This document shows positions 11,300 through 19,726 of a stretch of DNA of 64,000 nt, in pieces. The number at the start of each line of letters is the position of its first letter. The stretch's first letter is position 1. Location: NCBI RefSeq assembly GCF_013114835.1, contig NZ_JAAVLW010000004.1, positions 558,001 through 622,000 of the forward strand. The letters run 5' to 3'. Source of the stretch: Bradyrhizobium archetypum. Lineage in GTDB: Bacteria; Pseudomonadota; Alphaproteobacteria; Rhizobiales; Xanthobacteraceae. A model generated the notes under the pieces. That model searched no databases. It saw nothing but the letters and a program-made list of their open reading frames with translations, and was not told the origin of the DNA. The position numbers were made by a program, and so were the translations under genes.

Positions 11300-12277
11300 A
11301 TGCGTCACTTCACGTTGCTGATGGTTGCCGGGGCATCCTGCCTGCTCGCAACCGCGAATGCCGCGCAGGCGCAGCAGACCATCCGCGTCGGCTGGACGAT
11401 TCCCGCGGAGGAATCGAAATACTGGATGATGCGGCGGCCCACCGAATTTCCGAATCTCGGCAAGACCTACAACATTGAATGGACCCAATTCCAGGGAACG
11501 GCGCCGATGACGCAGGCACTGGCGGCGGGCGCGCTCGACTGTGCGACGCAGGCGCCCCTGTCGCTGTCCAATGGCGTCGTCGGCGGCAATTTAAAGGCCT
11601 ACATCATCGCTCAGCACGTCTTCGAGAAGCCGGGCGGTTTCTCGGTCTACTGGGCTGTCAAGGACGATTCGCCGATCAAGTCGATCGCCGATCTCAAGGG
11701 GAAGACCGTCGGGATTTCCGTGATCGGCGGCGGCACGCAGGGGCCGTTTAACATGCTGCTGAAACAGAACGGCGTAGATCCGGCCAAGGATATCAAGCTG
11801 GTCGAGGTCGGTTTCGCCGTATCGGAGGACGCGCTGCGGCAGGGCAGGGTTGATGCCGTCAACCTGAACCAGCCCTTCGCGGCGCGGGCAGAAGCCAAGG
11901 GGGGCACGCGCAAGCTGTTCTCGCTCTCGCAGGCCATGCCCAACATTGTACATATCCTGGAAGCTTGCCGTGCCGATTTCGTGGACAAGAATCCGGAAGC
12001 TGTAAAAGCCTATGTGCGGGACATCACCTCCGGCATGAAGAAGGCGCTGGCCAACCGCGAGGAAACGCTCAAAGTCGTTTCCGAGGTGCTGAAGGCGCCG
12101 GTCGCGGTGCTCGATAGCTATCTGCTCAAGGACAACGACTTCGGTCGCGATCCCGGCGCGGCGCCGAATTTCCCGGCGATCCAGAAGATGCTCGACATCT
12201 ATGCCGAGACCGGAATGCTGCCAAAACTTGATGCGGGCCAATTCAAGCATCCGACCATCGTTGCGCCGCTGGAGTAG
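11300..12277 (+). CDS. ABC transporter substrate-binding protein, NitT/TauT (SsuA-like) family
   Basis: 325 residues with a signal peptide (hydrophobic core near residues 5-16, cleavage likely after AQA near residue 24), so a periplasmic binding protein. It carries the NMT1/SsuA fold features: the GWTIPAEESKYW start of the mature part, the MTQALAAGALDCATQAP block near residue 70, and LKGKTVGISVIGGGTQG near residue 132. ATG at 11300 follows a strong GGAGGT. It starts an operon with a dehydratase, the matching ATPase and two permeases. This family binds sulfonates, thiamine precursors and aromatic or heteroaromatic acids; the substrate here is not readable from sequence. Confidence 0.9.
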   Translation: MRHFTLLMVAGASCLLATANAAQAQQTIRVGWTIPAEESKYWMMRRPTEFPNLGKTYNIEWTQFQGTAPMTQALAAGALDCATQAPLSLSNGVVGGNLKAYIIAQHVFEKPGGFSVYWAVKDDSPIKSIADLKGKTVGISVIGGGTQGPFNMLLKQNGVDPAKDIKLVEVGFAVSEDALRQGRVDAVNLNQPFAARAEAKGGTRKLFSLSQAMPNIVHILEACRADFVDKNPEAVKAYVRDITSGMKKALANREETLKVVSEVLKAPVAVLDSYLLKDNDFGRDPGAAPNFPAIQKMLDIYAETGMLPKLDAGQFKHPTIVAPLE

Positions 12278-12304
12278 CCTCCGGCCGCAAAAGGGAGCAG
12301 TCGT

Positions 12305-14014
12305 ATGAAGAGGTGGCGCTCTCGCGTGACCGTCGAAGGTCTCGATCGGGCGCCGCACCGTGCCTTCATGCGTGCAATGGGGCTCGATGACGAGGCCATC
12401 GCCAGGCCTATGATCGGAGTGGTCAGCATGAAGGGCGAGCAGACACCCTGCAACATGACGCATGATTTCCAGGTCGCGGCCGCGAAGGAGGGGATTGCCA
12501 CGGCCGGCGGCACGCCACGGGAGTTTACCACCGTCTCGGTCTCCGACGGCATCAGCATGAACCATGAGGGTATGAAGTTCTCGCTGTTCTCCCGCGAATT
12601 GATCGCTGACTCGATCGAGGCGGTTGTGCATGGGCTTGCCTATGACGGCCTGATTGGATTCGGTGGTTGCGACAAGACGCTCCCCGGCGTCATGATGGGA
12701 ATGGTCCGTTGCAACGTCCCGTCGATTTTCATCTATGGCGGCAGCGCGCTGCCTGGCCGCTTCGCGGGGCGGACGCTCACTGTGCTGGATTCCTATGAGG
12801 CGGTGGGCGGCTACATGACGGGAGAAGTGGACAAGGCTACTCTCGAAGGCATCGAGCGCACTTGCCTTCCGACCATCGGAGCCTGTGCGGGGCAGTTCAC
12901 CGCCAACACCATGGCGATGGTGTCGGAAGCGATGGGACTGACGATTCCAAATGTCTCGATGATCCCCGGCATCTACCCGGAACGGGCGCATGTCGCGCGC
13001 GGGGCCGGCAGGCTCGTGATGCAAATGCTGGAGCGCGGCGGCCCGACGCCGCGCGAAATCGTGACGCGCAGTTCACTGGAGAATGGCGCGGCCATTGTGG
13101 CCGCGACGGGAGGCTCGACCAACGCTGCGCTGCATTTGCCGGCCATTGCGAACGAGGCTGGAATTGCCTTCACCATGGATGATGTCGGTAAGGTGTTCGC
13201 GCGTACCCCGTTGATCGGCAATCTGCGTCCGGGTGGCAAATATACGGCGAAGGACGTCTATGATATTGGCGGCACCGCGGTGGTTATCCGCGCCCTAGTC
13301 GAAAGCGGCCATATCGACGGAAGTTGCCTGACCGTCACCGGACGGACCCTGACCGAAGAATATGGCAGCGCAAATGCTCCGGATGGCGAGATCATTTTTT
13401 CGCCAAGCAAGCCGATCATGCCCGATGGCGGCGTTGCCGTATTGAAGGGCAATCTCTGTCCCGATGGCGCGGTCATCAAGGTTGCCGGCTTGAAGAGCCT
13501 CGTGTTCGAAGGCGCCGCTCGCGTGTTCGAGGACGAGGAGAGTTGCGTTGAGGCGGTTCGTAACCGGAGCTACGCGGCGGGCGAGGTACTCGTCATCCGC
13601 AACGAAGGTCCGGCTGGTGGTCCCGGCATGCGCGAGATGCTCGGCGTCACCGCGTTGATCTATGGCCAGGGCATGGGCGAGAAGGTGGCGCTCATCACCG
13701 ATGGCCGGTTTTCCGGCGCCACGCGCGGTATGTGCATCGGCTATGTCTCGCCGGAATCCTTCGTGGGAGGTCCTTTGGCGCTGGTGCACGACGGCGACCG
13801 CATCAGGATCGACGCTGCCGCGCGGTGCATGGATCTATTGGTCGACGAGCGCGAACTTGCGGAGCGACGTCGAGCCTGGAGACCCCGTCCGCCGCGGCAT
13901 CGGGCAGGAGCGCTCGCAAAATATGCAAAGCTGGTTGGCCAGGCACCGGGCGGCGCGGTGACCCATGATGGTGCGGCGGAATGGCCGTGGTTTGACGAGA
14001 GTCCCCACCGTTGA
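12305..14014 (+). CDS. IlvD/Edd family dehydratase (dihydroxy-acid dehydratase-like)
   Basis: 569 residues. Family Fe-S and active-site blocks are in order: [10 protein letters not shown] near residue 40, [13 protein letters not shown] near residue 120, [14 protein letters not shown] near residue 193, and the C-terminal [19 protein letters not shown] near residue 465. IlvD makes 2-oxo acids in branched-chain amino acid synthesis, while other members dehydrate sugar acids. Its place between the binding protein (27 bases upstream) and the ATPase of a transporter argues for a catabolic dehydratase acting on the imported acid rather than the housekeeping IlvD. The C-terminal tail is rich in Arg and Pro but in the normal frame. 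Confidence 0.85.
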   Translation: MKRWRSRVTVEGLDRAPHRAFMRAMGLDDEAIARPMIGVVSMKGEQTPCNMTHDFQVAAAKEGIATAGGTPREFTTVSVSDGISMNHEGMKFSLFSRELIADSIEAVVHGLAYDGLIGFGGCDKTLPGVMMGMVRCNVPSIFIYGGSALPGRFAGRTLTVLDSYEAVGGYMTGEVDKATLEGIERTCLPTIGACAGQFTANTMAMVSEAMGLTIPNVSMIPGIYPERAHVARGAGRLVMQMLERGGPTPREIVTRSSLENGAAIVAATGGSTNAALHLPAIANEAGIAFTMDDVGKVFARTPLIGNLRPGGKYTAKDVYDIGGTAVVIRALVESGHIDGSCLTVTGRTLTEEYGSANAPDGEIIFSPSKPIMPDGGVAVLKGNLCPDGAVIKVAGLKSLVFEGAARVFEDEESCVEAVRNRSYAAGEVLVIRNEGPAGGPGMREMLGVTALIYGQGMGEKVALITDGRFSGATRGMCIGYVSPESFVGGPLALVHDGDRIRIDAAARCMDLLVDERELAERRRAWRPRPPRHRAGALAKYAKLVGQAPGGAVTHDGAAEWPWFDESPHR

Positions 14015-14161
14015 CCAGACGCCGCATCGCCATGTGCCTCGGTCTTCGGCTATGCTAGCAGCATCCACGATGCCAGACCGGCGAGAGATGCTGGAGTGAC
14101 GTTTTTGCCATCAGGATCGGAACCGCGCGGTGGAGTGGCAGCGTACAATCCACCCGGTACC

Positions 14162-14929
14162 ATGATCGAAATCAATCAGGTTTCGCAGGTGTTCCAGACC
14201 TCGGCGCGTCAGGATCATCTGGCGCTGTCGGATATCTCACTGACGATCCAGGATGGTGCCTTCGTTTCTATCCTCGGTCCCTCCGGCTGCGGAAAATCGA
14301 CGCTGCTTTATATCGTCGGTGGTTTCGTGCGGCCGACCAGGGGCGCCGCAAAGATGAAGGGTCGGGCGATTACCGGTCCCGGTCCCGACCGCGGGCCGGT
14401 GTTCCAGGAATTCGCGCTATTCCCCTGGAAGAGCGTGCTTGGCAACGTGATGTATGGTCCACGGCAGCAGGGGATCAAGCATGCTGAGGCCGAGGCGCAG
14501 AGCCGGGCCCTCATCGAGATGGTCGGGTTGAAGGGTTTTGAGGATTTCTATCCGAAGGAACTGTCCGGCGGCATGAAGCAGCGCGTCGCATTGGCACGCA
14601 CGCTGGCCTACCATCCCGAGGTGCTCCTGATGGATGAGCCATTCGGCGCGCTTGACGCGCACACGCGCACGCGGTTGCAGAACGACCTGCTCAATATCTG
14701 GGAACGCGACCGCAAGACCGTGCTGTTCGTCACCCATTCGGTCGAGGAGGCGGTGTTCCTCTCCGACAAGGTCGTGATGATGACGCGTTCGCCCGGCCGT
14801 ATCCGCGAGATCATCGAGATCGATCTGCCGCGTCCGCGCCGCCGCACCGAACTGCTGCTCGATCCGCGCTATCAGAAATACATCGTGGAGATCGAGCGTA
14901 TGTTCGACGATTCCGGCGAAGGTGAGTAG
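14162..14929 (+). CDS. ABC transporter ATPase, NitT/TauT (SsuB-like) family
   Basis: 255 residues. Walker A GPSGCGKST near residue 38, Q-loop VFQEFALFPW near residue 80, signature LSGGMKQRVALARTL near residue 134, Walker B VLLMDEPFGALD near residue 155 and switch histidine in FVTHSVEEAV near residue 190 are all intact. It powers the importer with the two permeases that follow and the binding protein at 11300. ATG at 14162 gives the usual N-terminus; an upstream GTG at 14096 would add 22 unconserved residues. The permease follows within a few bases. Confidence 0.93.
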   Translation: MIEINQVSQVFQTSARQDHLALSDISLTIQDGAFVSILGPSGCGKSTLLYIVGGFVRPTRGAAKMKGRAITGPGPDRGPVFQEFALFPWKSVLGNVMYGPRQQGIKHAEAEAQSRALIEMVGLKGFEDFYPKELSGGMKQRVALARTLAYHPEVLLMDEPFGALDAHTRTRLQNDLLNIWERDRKTVLFVTHSVEEAVFLSDKVVMMTRSPGRIREIIEIDLPRPRRRTELLLDPRYQKYIVEIERMFDDSGEGE

Positions 14930-14934
14930 CGGTG

Positions 14935-15702
14935 ATGATCCGGCGGATCGCACCATTATTGGCCTGCCTCGGTCTGCTTGTCGCCTGGCAACTGGCGTCG
15001 CTGGCGCTGAAGAATGACAGTTTTCCGACGGCACTTGAAGCGATACGTGCAATCCCCGCTGTCCTCGGTGACAAGGATTCGCTGGTCAATTTTGGCGCAT
15101 CGCTCCGCCGCATGGCGATCGGGTTTGCCGCTGCGGTGGTGATCTCGATCCCGCTCGGACTTTTGATGGGTCGCAGCCGCGCGGTCGCGTCGTTCTTCAA
15201 TCCCCTGCTGATGGTGATCTATCCGGTGCCGAAGGCCGCGCTGATGCCGATCATCATGCTGTGGCTCGGTGTCGGTGACCTCTCGAAAACGCTGGTAATC
15301 TTTCTCGGTGTCAGTCTGCCCGTGATCTATCACAGCTTTGAAGGTGCCAAGGCCGTTGAGGAGAAGATGCTGTGGTCCGGCGCTGCGATGGGTCTTTCGG
15401 CCGTGCAGCGCCTTGTGCGCATCGTGCTGCCCGCGGCGTTGCCGGAGATTTTGACTGGCTGCCGCACCGGGCTGGTATTGGCGCTGATTACCATGATCAC
15501 CAGCGAAATGATCGCCCGCCAGTCTGGCGCGGGCAACATCCTGTTCAACGCGCTCGACATGGGGCAGTACGACACCGTGTTTGCGATGATTATCATCGTT
15601 GGCGCGATGGGCATTGTCCTCGATGCCCTGTTCGAGCGGCTGCGCGCTCGCCTCGTGCGTTGGTCGGAGCCGCAGTTCGATATCCCGCTGAGCTTTTCAT
15701 GA
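14935..15702 (+). CDS. ABC transporter permease, NitT/TauT (SsuC-like) family, first copy
   Basis: 255 residues with about six membrane helices of the BPD_transp_1 type. The cytoplasmic coupling loop that contacts the ATPase (EEKMLWSGAAMGLS, then VLPAALPEILTGCR) lies near residues 142-180. It begins just after the ATPase stop (GTG at 14932 is an alternative start three bases earlier) and its own stop overlaps the next permease start as ATGA. Two different permease genes imply a heterodimeric channel. Confidence 0.9.
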   Translation: MIRRIAPLLACLGLLVAWQLASLALKNDSFPTALEAIRAIPAVLGDKDSLVNFGASLRRMAIGFAAAVVISIPLGLLMGRSRAVASFFNPLLMVIYPVPKAALMPIIMLWLGVGDLSKTLVIFLGVSLPVIYHSFEGAKAVEEKMLWSGAAMGLSAVQRLVRIVLPAALPEILTGCRTGLVLALITMITSEMIARQSGAGNILFNALDMGQYDTVFAMIIIVGAMGIVLDALFERLRARLVRWSEPQFDIPLSFS

Positions 15703-16466
15703 ATGGGCGCGCCATTACCTCGGACCTGCTTCTCGGCATGATTCCGATCGTGCTGCTGGTCGCGCTGTGGCAGGCGCTGGTCTCGTTCGGTTACGCACCG
15801 GTCACGCTGCTGCCGCCGCCCGGCCAGGTGTTCTCGCGGATGGCGCAGCAATTGTTGAGCACGACGTTCCAGCAGGAGATCGCGGCCACCTTGTTTCGGC
15901 TGTTTGCGGGATTCTCGATTGCAACTGTCCTCGGCGTGACGATCGGCCTTGCGGCGGCGGTCAACCCGGCCGTCAACGCCGTGGTGCGGCCGATCGTGCG
16001 GGTGTTGGCACCGCTACCGAAGGTCGCGCTGTATCCAGCCCTGCTGCTGCTGGTCGGCTTCGGCCACCAGTCCAAGATCCTGCTGGTGACGTTCGATGCC
16101 TTGTTTCCGATCCTGCTTGCCACCTATTACGGCGCTTCGACTGTCGAACAGAAGCTGATCTGGTCGGCGATGGCAGCGGGTACGCCGCCCCGCGAGATCC
16201 TATTCAAAGTGGTGCTGCCAGCCGCAGCGCCCTCGATCCTGACCGGTTGCCGCATCGGTCTCGTCATCTCCTGCATCGTCGTGTTCCTCGCCGAGATGAT
16301 CACCTCGACCGACGGCCTCGGTCATGCGCTCGTGACCGCGGCGCGGACCTTCCAGGCCGTCGATATGTTCGTGCCGCTGATCACGATTTCGCTTGTCGGC
16401 CTGATCCTGAACGGTCTACTTGAACTGGTGCGATCCTATCTGTTGCGCGGATTCCCTGAAGCCTAG
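15699..16466 (+). CDS. ABC transporter permease, NitT/TauT (SsuC-like) family, second copy
   Basis: 255 residues, about six hydrophobic helices, with the coupling segment EQKLIWSAMAAGTPPREI followed by VLPAAAPSILTGCRIG near residues 148-190. It is clearly a paralogue of the preceding permease and overlaps its stop by four bases. The two together with the ATPase at 14162 form an importer. The NicX-like gene follows after 10 bases. Confidence 0.9.
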   Translation: MNGRAITSDLLLGMIPIVLLVALWQALVSFGYAPVTLLPPPGQVFSRMAQQLLSTTFQQEIAATLFRLFAGFSIATVLGVTIGLAAAVNPAVNAVVRPIVRVLAPLPKVALYPALLLLVGFGHQSKILLVTFDALFPILLATYYGASTVEQKLIWSAMAAGTPPREILFKVVLPAAAPSILTGCRIGLVISCIVVFLAEMITSTDGLGHALVTAARTFQAVDMFVPLITISLVGLILNGLLELVRSYLLRGFPEA

Positions 16467-16476
16467 GAGAAACAGT

Positions 16477-17523
16477 ATGTTCGCCGACCGCATCGAAGCG
16501 AAATGGATCGACGCGTTTTGCCAGGTGTTTGAACGCTGCGCGGTGAAGGCCGGCGACACGGCTGCGATCCTGTCGGAAAGCCAATCCCGTGCGCTCAATG
16601 TGCACCTGGCGGAGTTGTCGCTGTTGCGCATGGGCGCGCGGCCGTTCCATGTGGTGGTGCCGACGCCGCGCAACAAGCAGGTCGTGCCGATCCGGTCCAC
16701 CGGTGCGAGCGAGGCAATCCAACGGCTGGTTCCGGTCGTGACGGCGCTACAGCAGGCAGGTTTTGTGGTCGACTGCACCATCGAAGGCTTGATGCATGCA
16801 CCGGAGACGCCAGAAATCCTGAAAGCTGGCGCGCGCATTCTGGTGATATCCAACGAACATCCCGAGGCGCTGGAGCGCATGGTGCCGGACACCGCGCTTG
16901 AGAAGCGCGTGCGCGCGGCGGCTAAGATGCTGCGCGGAACCAAGCGGATGCGTGTCACGTCGAAGGCAGGCACTGCGCTCGATGTCGACATGGTCGGCGC
17001 CTCGACCGTGGGCGTTTGGGGGTGGACCGACAAGCCCGGCACGCTTGCCCACTGGCCGGGCGGCATCGTCGTCAGCTTTCCGAAAAGCGGTACCGTCAAT
17101 GGCACGCTGGTGATGGCGGCTGGCGACATCAATCTCACGTTCAAGCGCTATCTGGCGTCGCCCGTCAAAATGACATTGAAGGACGACTACGTCGTCGATC
17201 TTGAAGGCGAGGGCGCCGATGCCGCTATGATGCGGGCCTACCTCGCGGCGTGGGGTGATCGGGAGGCCTATGCCGTATCGCATGTCGGCTTCGGCATGAA
17301 CCCCGGCGCCCGCTATGAGGCGCTGTCGATGTACGACCAGCGCGACACCAACGGTACCGAGCTACGTGCCGTCTCCGGCAATTTCCTGTTTTCGACGGGA
17401 GCCAACGAGTTTGCGGGACGCTATACCGCAGGTCATTTCGACCTGCCGATCATGGGCACGACGATCGAACTCGATGGTGTCGCGGTCGTACGCGAAGGCG
17501 TGCTGCAGGACGTTTTCGGCTAG
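16477..17523 (+). CDS. NicX-like (2,5-dihydroxypyridine dioxygenase/M29-type) metalloenzyme
   Basis: 348 residues, no signal peptide. It resembles NicX, the Fe(II) dioxygenase that opens 2,5-dihydroxypyridine in nicotinate breakdown, whose fold is shared with M29 aminopeptidases. Supporting blocks are LAHWPGGIVVSFP near residue 190, VSHVGFGMNPGARY near residue 267, and NFLFSTGANEFAGRYTAGHF near residue 305, which carry the His, Glu and Tyr residues of the metal site. ATG follows AGGAGA. As last gene of the importer operon it probably attacks the imported compound, perhaps a hydroxylated pyridine or other cyclic acid; the exact substrate is not shown. Confidence 0.78.
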   Translation: MFADRIEAKWIDAFCQVFERCAVKAGDTAAILSESQSRALNVHLAELSLLRMGARPFHVVVPTPRNKQVVPIRSTGASEAIQRLVPVVTALQQAGFVVDCTIEGLMHAPETPEILKAGARILVISNEHPEALERMVPDTALEKRVRAAAKMLRGTKRMRVTSKAGTALDVDMVGASTVGVWGWTDKPGTLAHWPGGIVVSFPKSGTVNGTLVMAAGDINLTFKRYLASPVKMTLKDDYVVDLEGEGADAAMMRAYLAAWGDREAYAVSHVGFGMNPGARYEALSMYDQRDTNGTELRAVSGNFLFSTGANEFAGRYTAGHFDLPIMGTTIELDGVAVVREGVLQDVFG

Positions 17524-17648
17524 GGGGTCCAATGAGATTAAGTTCAGTCGATCGCCTGCTACGCCGGCCGTTGACGGCTACTTTGCATGGGGTTGTTTTC
17601 GATATTTTGGTCAACGCAGCATCGGGCCGAACCTGATCAAATAATGAG

Positions 17649-18635
17649 CTAGAGCACCGGTGGCCGCGCCAAGCGGAAATGCCGCAGCATGTCGGCCAAT
17701 TCCGCCAGGCGCTTCTCGCGATACTCGTCTACATCGAGACCGGAGTAGTCGAGGAAGCCCGCGCCGGTGCGCAGGCCGATCCGGCCGTCGCGCATATTGT
17801 TCGAGATGATCTCCGGCGCACGGTAACGGTCGCTTCCGAGTGCACCTTCGAGATAGCGGCTGGCGTAATACAGAATGTCGCCGCCGCCCCAGTCAATAAA
17901 CTCGAGCAGTCCCAGCACCGCATAGCGAAAGCCGAAGCCGTAGCGGATCGCCTTGTCGATGTCTTCCGCGCTGGCGACGCCTTCCTCCACCATGCGCGCG
18001 GCCTCGTTCATGGCGAGCGCCTGGATGCGCGGCACGATAAAACCAGGTGTTGCCGCGCATACCACCGGCACCTTGCCGATGCCTTCCAGCAGGGCCTTGA
18101 CGCGCGCGGTGGTGTCGGACTCGGTAGCTTTTCCCGGAGAAATCTCGACCAGCGGGATCAGATAGGCCGGATTGAGCCAATGCACATTGAGGAAACGGCC
18201 AGGGTGTTCAATAGCGCCCGAGAGATCATCGACCAGGATGGTCGACGTGGTCGAAGCGATGATGACGTTGGGGCCAACGGCCTTGGAGGCCGTACCCAAC
18301 ACCTCGCGTTTGAGGTCGACCACCTCCGGCACACCCTCGAACACGATGCCAGCCTCGGCGAGCGCAGCCACACCGGCGCTCGCAGGGACGACCGAGACAC
18401 GCGAAATTACGGTGTTCGCCTCGCCTTCCTTCAGCATTCCGATCCGGGTCAGACTTGCGAGTGTCTTGCTGACTTCATTGAGCGCCTCGGCTTTGAGCTT
18501 CTGGAACTGCTCGGTAGACCGTCCCGCCTTGACATCGACCATGGCGACGGTGTGGCCGGCATAGGCAAAGGCAATCGCAATTCCGCGCCCCATGCGTCCG
18601 GCCCCGAGGCAAGCGATGGTGGGGCTTGCTGTCAT
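17649..18635 (-). CDS. 3-hydroxyacyl-CoA dehydrogenase family protein
   Basis: 328 residues. N-terminal Rossmann motif GAGRMGRG at residues 11-18; the central STTSTILVDDL and HWLNPAYLIPLVEI blocks correspond to the active-site region of 3-hydroxybutyryl-CoA dehydrogenases, and GFIVPRIQALAMNEA starts the C-terminal domain. It oxidises a 3-hydroxyacyl-CoA or a similar hydroxy acid with NAD. It is the last gene of a five-gene minus-strand operon; its start overlaps the previous stop by four bases. The usual HxxxP catalytic His region reads NVHWLNPAYL, so a somewhat different substrate is possible. Confidence 0.88.
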   Translation of the reverse strand: MTASPTIACLGAGRMGRGIAIAFAYAGHTVAMVDVKAGRSTEQFQKLKAEALNEVSKTLASLTRIGMLKEGEANTVISRVSVVPASAGVAALAEAGIVFEGVPEVVDLKREVLGTASKAVGPNVIIASTTSTILVDDLSGAIEHPGRFLNVHWLNPAYLIPLVEISPGKATESDTTARVKALLEGIGKVPVVCAATPGFIVPRIQALAMNEAARMVEEGVASAEDIDKAIRYGFGFRYAVLGLLEFIDWGGGDILYYASRYLEGALGSDRYRAPEIISNNMRDGRIGLRTGAGFLDYSGLDVDEYREKRLAELADMLRHFRLARPPVL

Positions 18636-19726
18636 CCGCCAAACCCTTTCCGCAACAAGGTCTGCAGCTCTGCGCGGTGCAGGCTGCCCAGGCCGAGGCT
18701 TGTCAGCGTACGACCGGTCTTCATGAAATCCTCACCGCAGATCGCTCCGCCAATCGCAAGAAAGGATCTCGCGAGCGGAGTAGCGACACCGGCGAGCTCT
18801 GCAACCGAGATCAGAAAGGATAGTCCCAACCGCAAATCTTCTCGCATGTAGCGGTGCTCGGTCAGCATCAGTTGCTCGCGCCAGTCGCCGGAATCGGTGA
18901 GGCGGTCGTGCGAGCCGCGGCCGTACATCCAAATCTCGCCTTCCTTGGCATAATGGTGCGCCAGGGGGAAATGCGGAGCGCCGTAGCCCAGAGCCTCGCG
19001 GACGGCGATGCGTTCGGCGTCAAGGGCGTCCGTCACACGACGGATCGCGCGCTGCGTTCCCTCCTTGTGAATGTCCCAGCGCTCGAAGTGCTCGATGGGG
19101 CCGGCGTTCATGACGATCAGGGGCGGATGAATGATCGGGCCGGCATTCATCAGCGCGCCCGACAGCGCATCGCCACACGGCTCGATTACGCCGGGAAATG
19201 CGCGGCTGATCACAGCAAGGGCATGATCGGCATTGGCCAGTGGAAATACCCCGACCGGCAATCGCTTGGCACGGATGGTGATCGCGACTTCGAACGGGCC
19301 GTGCTTGCGCGTCAACCAGGGCAAGGTGCCGGTCTCGGCAAAGCTGACGTCGGCGCGATTGCCGGCGTCGTAGGCGGCGCGCGCAAAGATCATTGAGCCG
19401 AAGGTAGCCGGCGGCAGGAACACCACTTGTCCATCGCGAAGATGCGGCCCTAATTGTCTAGCGATGTCCGCTTGCGCGAACGCCGGTGTGGGGCAGAGGA
19501 TCAGCTCGGCATCGCGTACCGCCTCGGCAAGGTCCGTCGTCACCAGCGCCAGTTTTACGTCGTGCCGACCATTCACGTCCTTGACGAGTATGCGCGAACC
19601 TTCGGCGCGTTGCGCCGCGACCTGGCTCGCATCACGTCGCCACAAGCGCACTTCATGGTTCTGCAGCGCGAAGTCGCCCGCCGCGGCAAACGACCCATTG
19701 CCTCCGCCCAACACTGCGACCTTCAA
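18632..19726 (-). CDS. NAD/NADP octopine/nopaline dehydrogenase family protein
   Basis: 364 residues. The N-terminal Rossmann stretch GGGNGSFAAAGDFAL lies at residues 7-21. The C-terminal half contains GAPHFPLAHHY and SGDWREQLMLTEHRYMRED, typical of the octopine dehydrogenase C-terminal domain that carries the catalytic His. Enzymes of this family reduce or oxidise imines or hydroxy acids. It overlaps both neighbours by four bases, so it belongs to the same pathway as the CoA ligase and the hydroxyacyl-CoA dehydrogenase. Opine metabolism itself is not implied by context; the substrate is unknown. Confidence 0.82.
   Translation of the reverse strand: MKVAVLGGGNGSFAAAGDFALQNHEVRLWRRDASQVAAQRAEGSRILVKDVNGRHDVKLALVTTDLAEAVRDAELILCPTPAFAQADIARQLGPHLRDGQVVFLPPATFGSMIFARAAYDAGNRADVSFAETGTLPWLTRKHGPFEVAITIRAKRLPVGVFPLANADHALAVISRAFPGVIEPCGDALSGALMNAGPIIHPPLIVMNAGPIEHFERWDIHKEGTQRAIRRVTDALDAERIAVREALGYGAPHFPLAHHYAKEGEIWMYGRGSHDRLTDSGDWREQLMLTEHRYMREDLRLGLSFLISVAELAGVATPLARSFLAIGGAICGEDFMKTGRTLTSLGLGSLHRAELQTLLRKGFGG

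Noticed and set aside
11591..13024. 477-codon minus-strand frame opposite the binding protein and dehydratase
   Set aside because: Its translation is His/Arg/Asp-rich and spans the stop and start of two clear plus-strand genes; a shadow.
12305..14014. Frameshift near the 3' end of the dehydratase gene
   Set aside because: The Arg/Pro-rich tail looked odd, but it still matches the usual family ending ([19 protein letters not shown]), so the frame is intact.
17524..17648. Short 34-codon frame after the NicX-like gene (from ATG 17532)
   Set aside because: No ribosome site, no family, and it lies in a convergent intergenic gap; too short to support.
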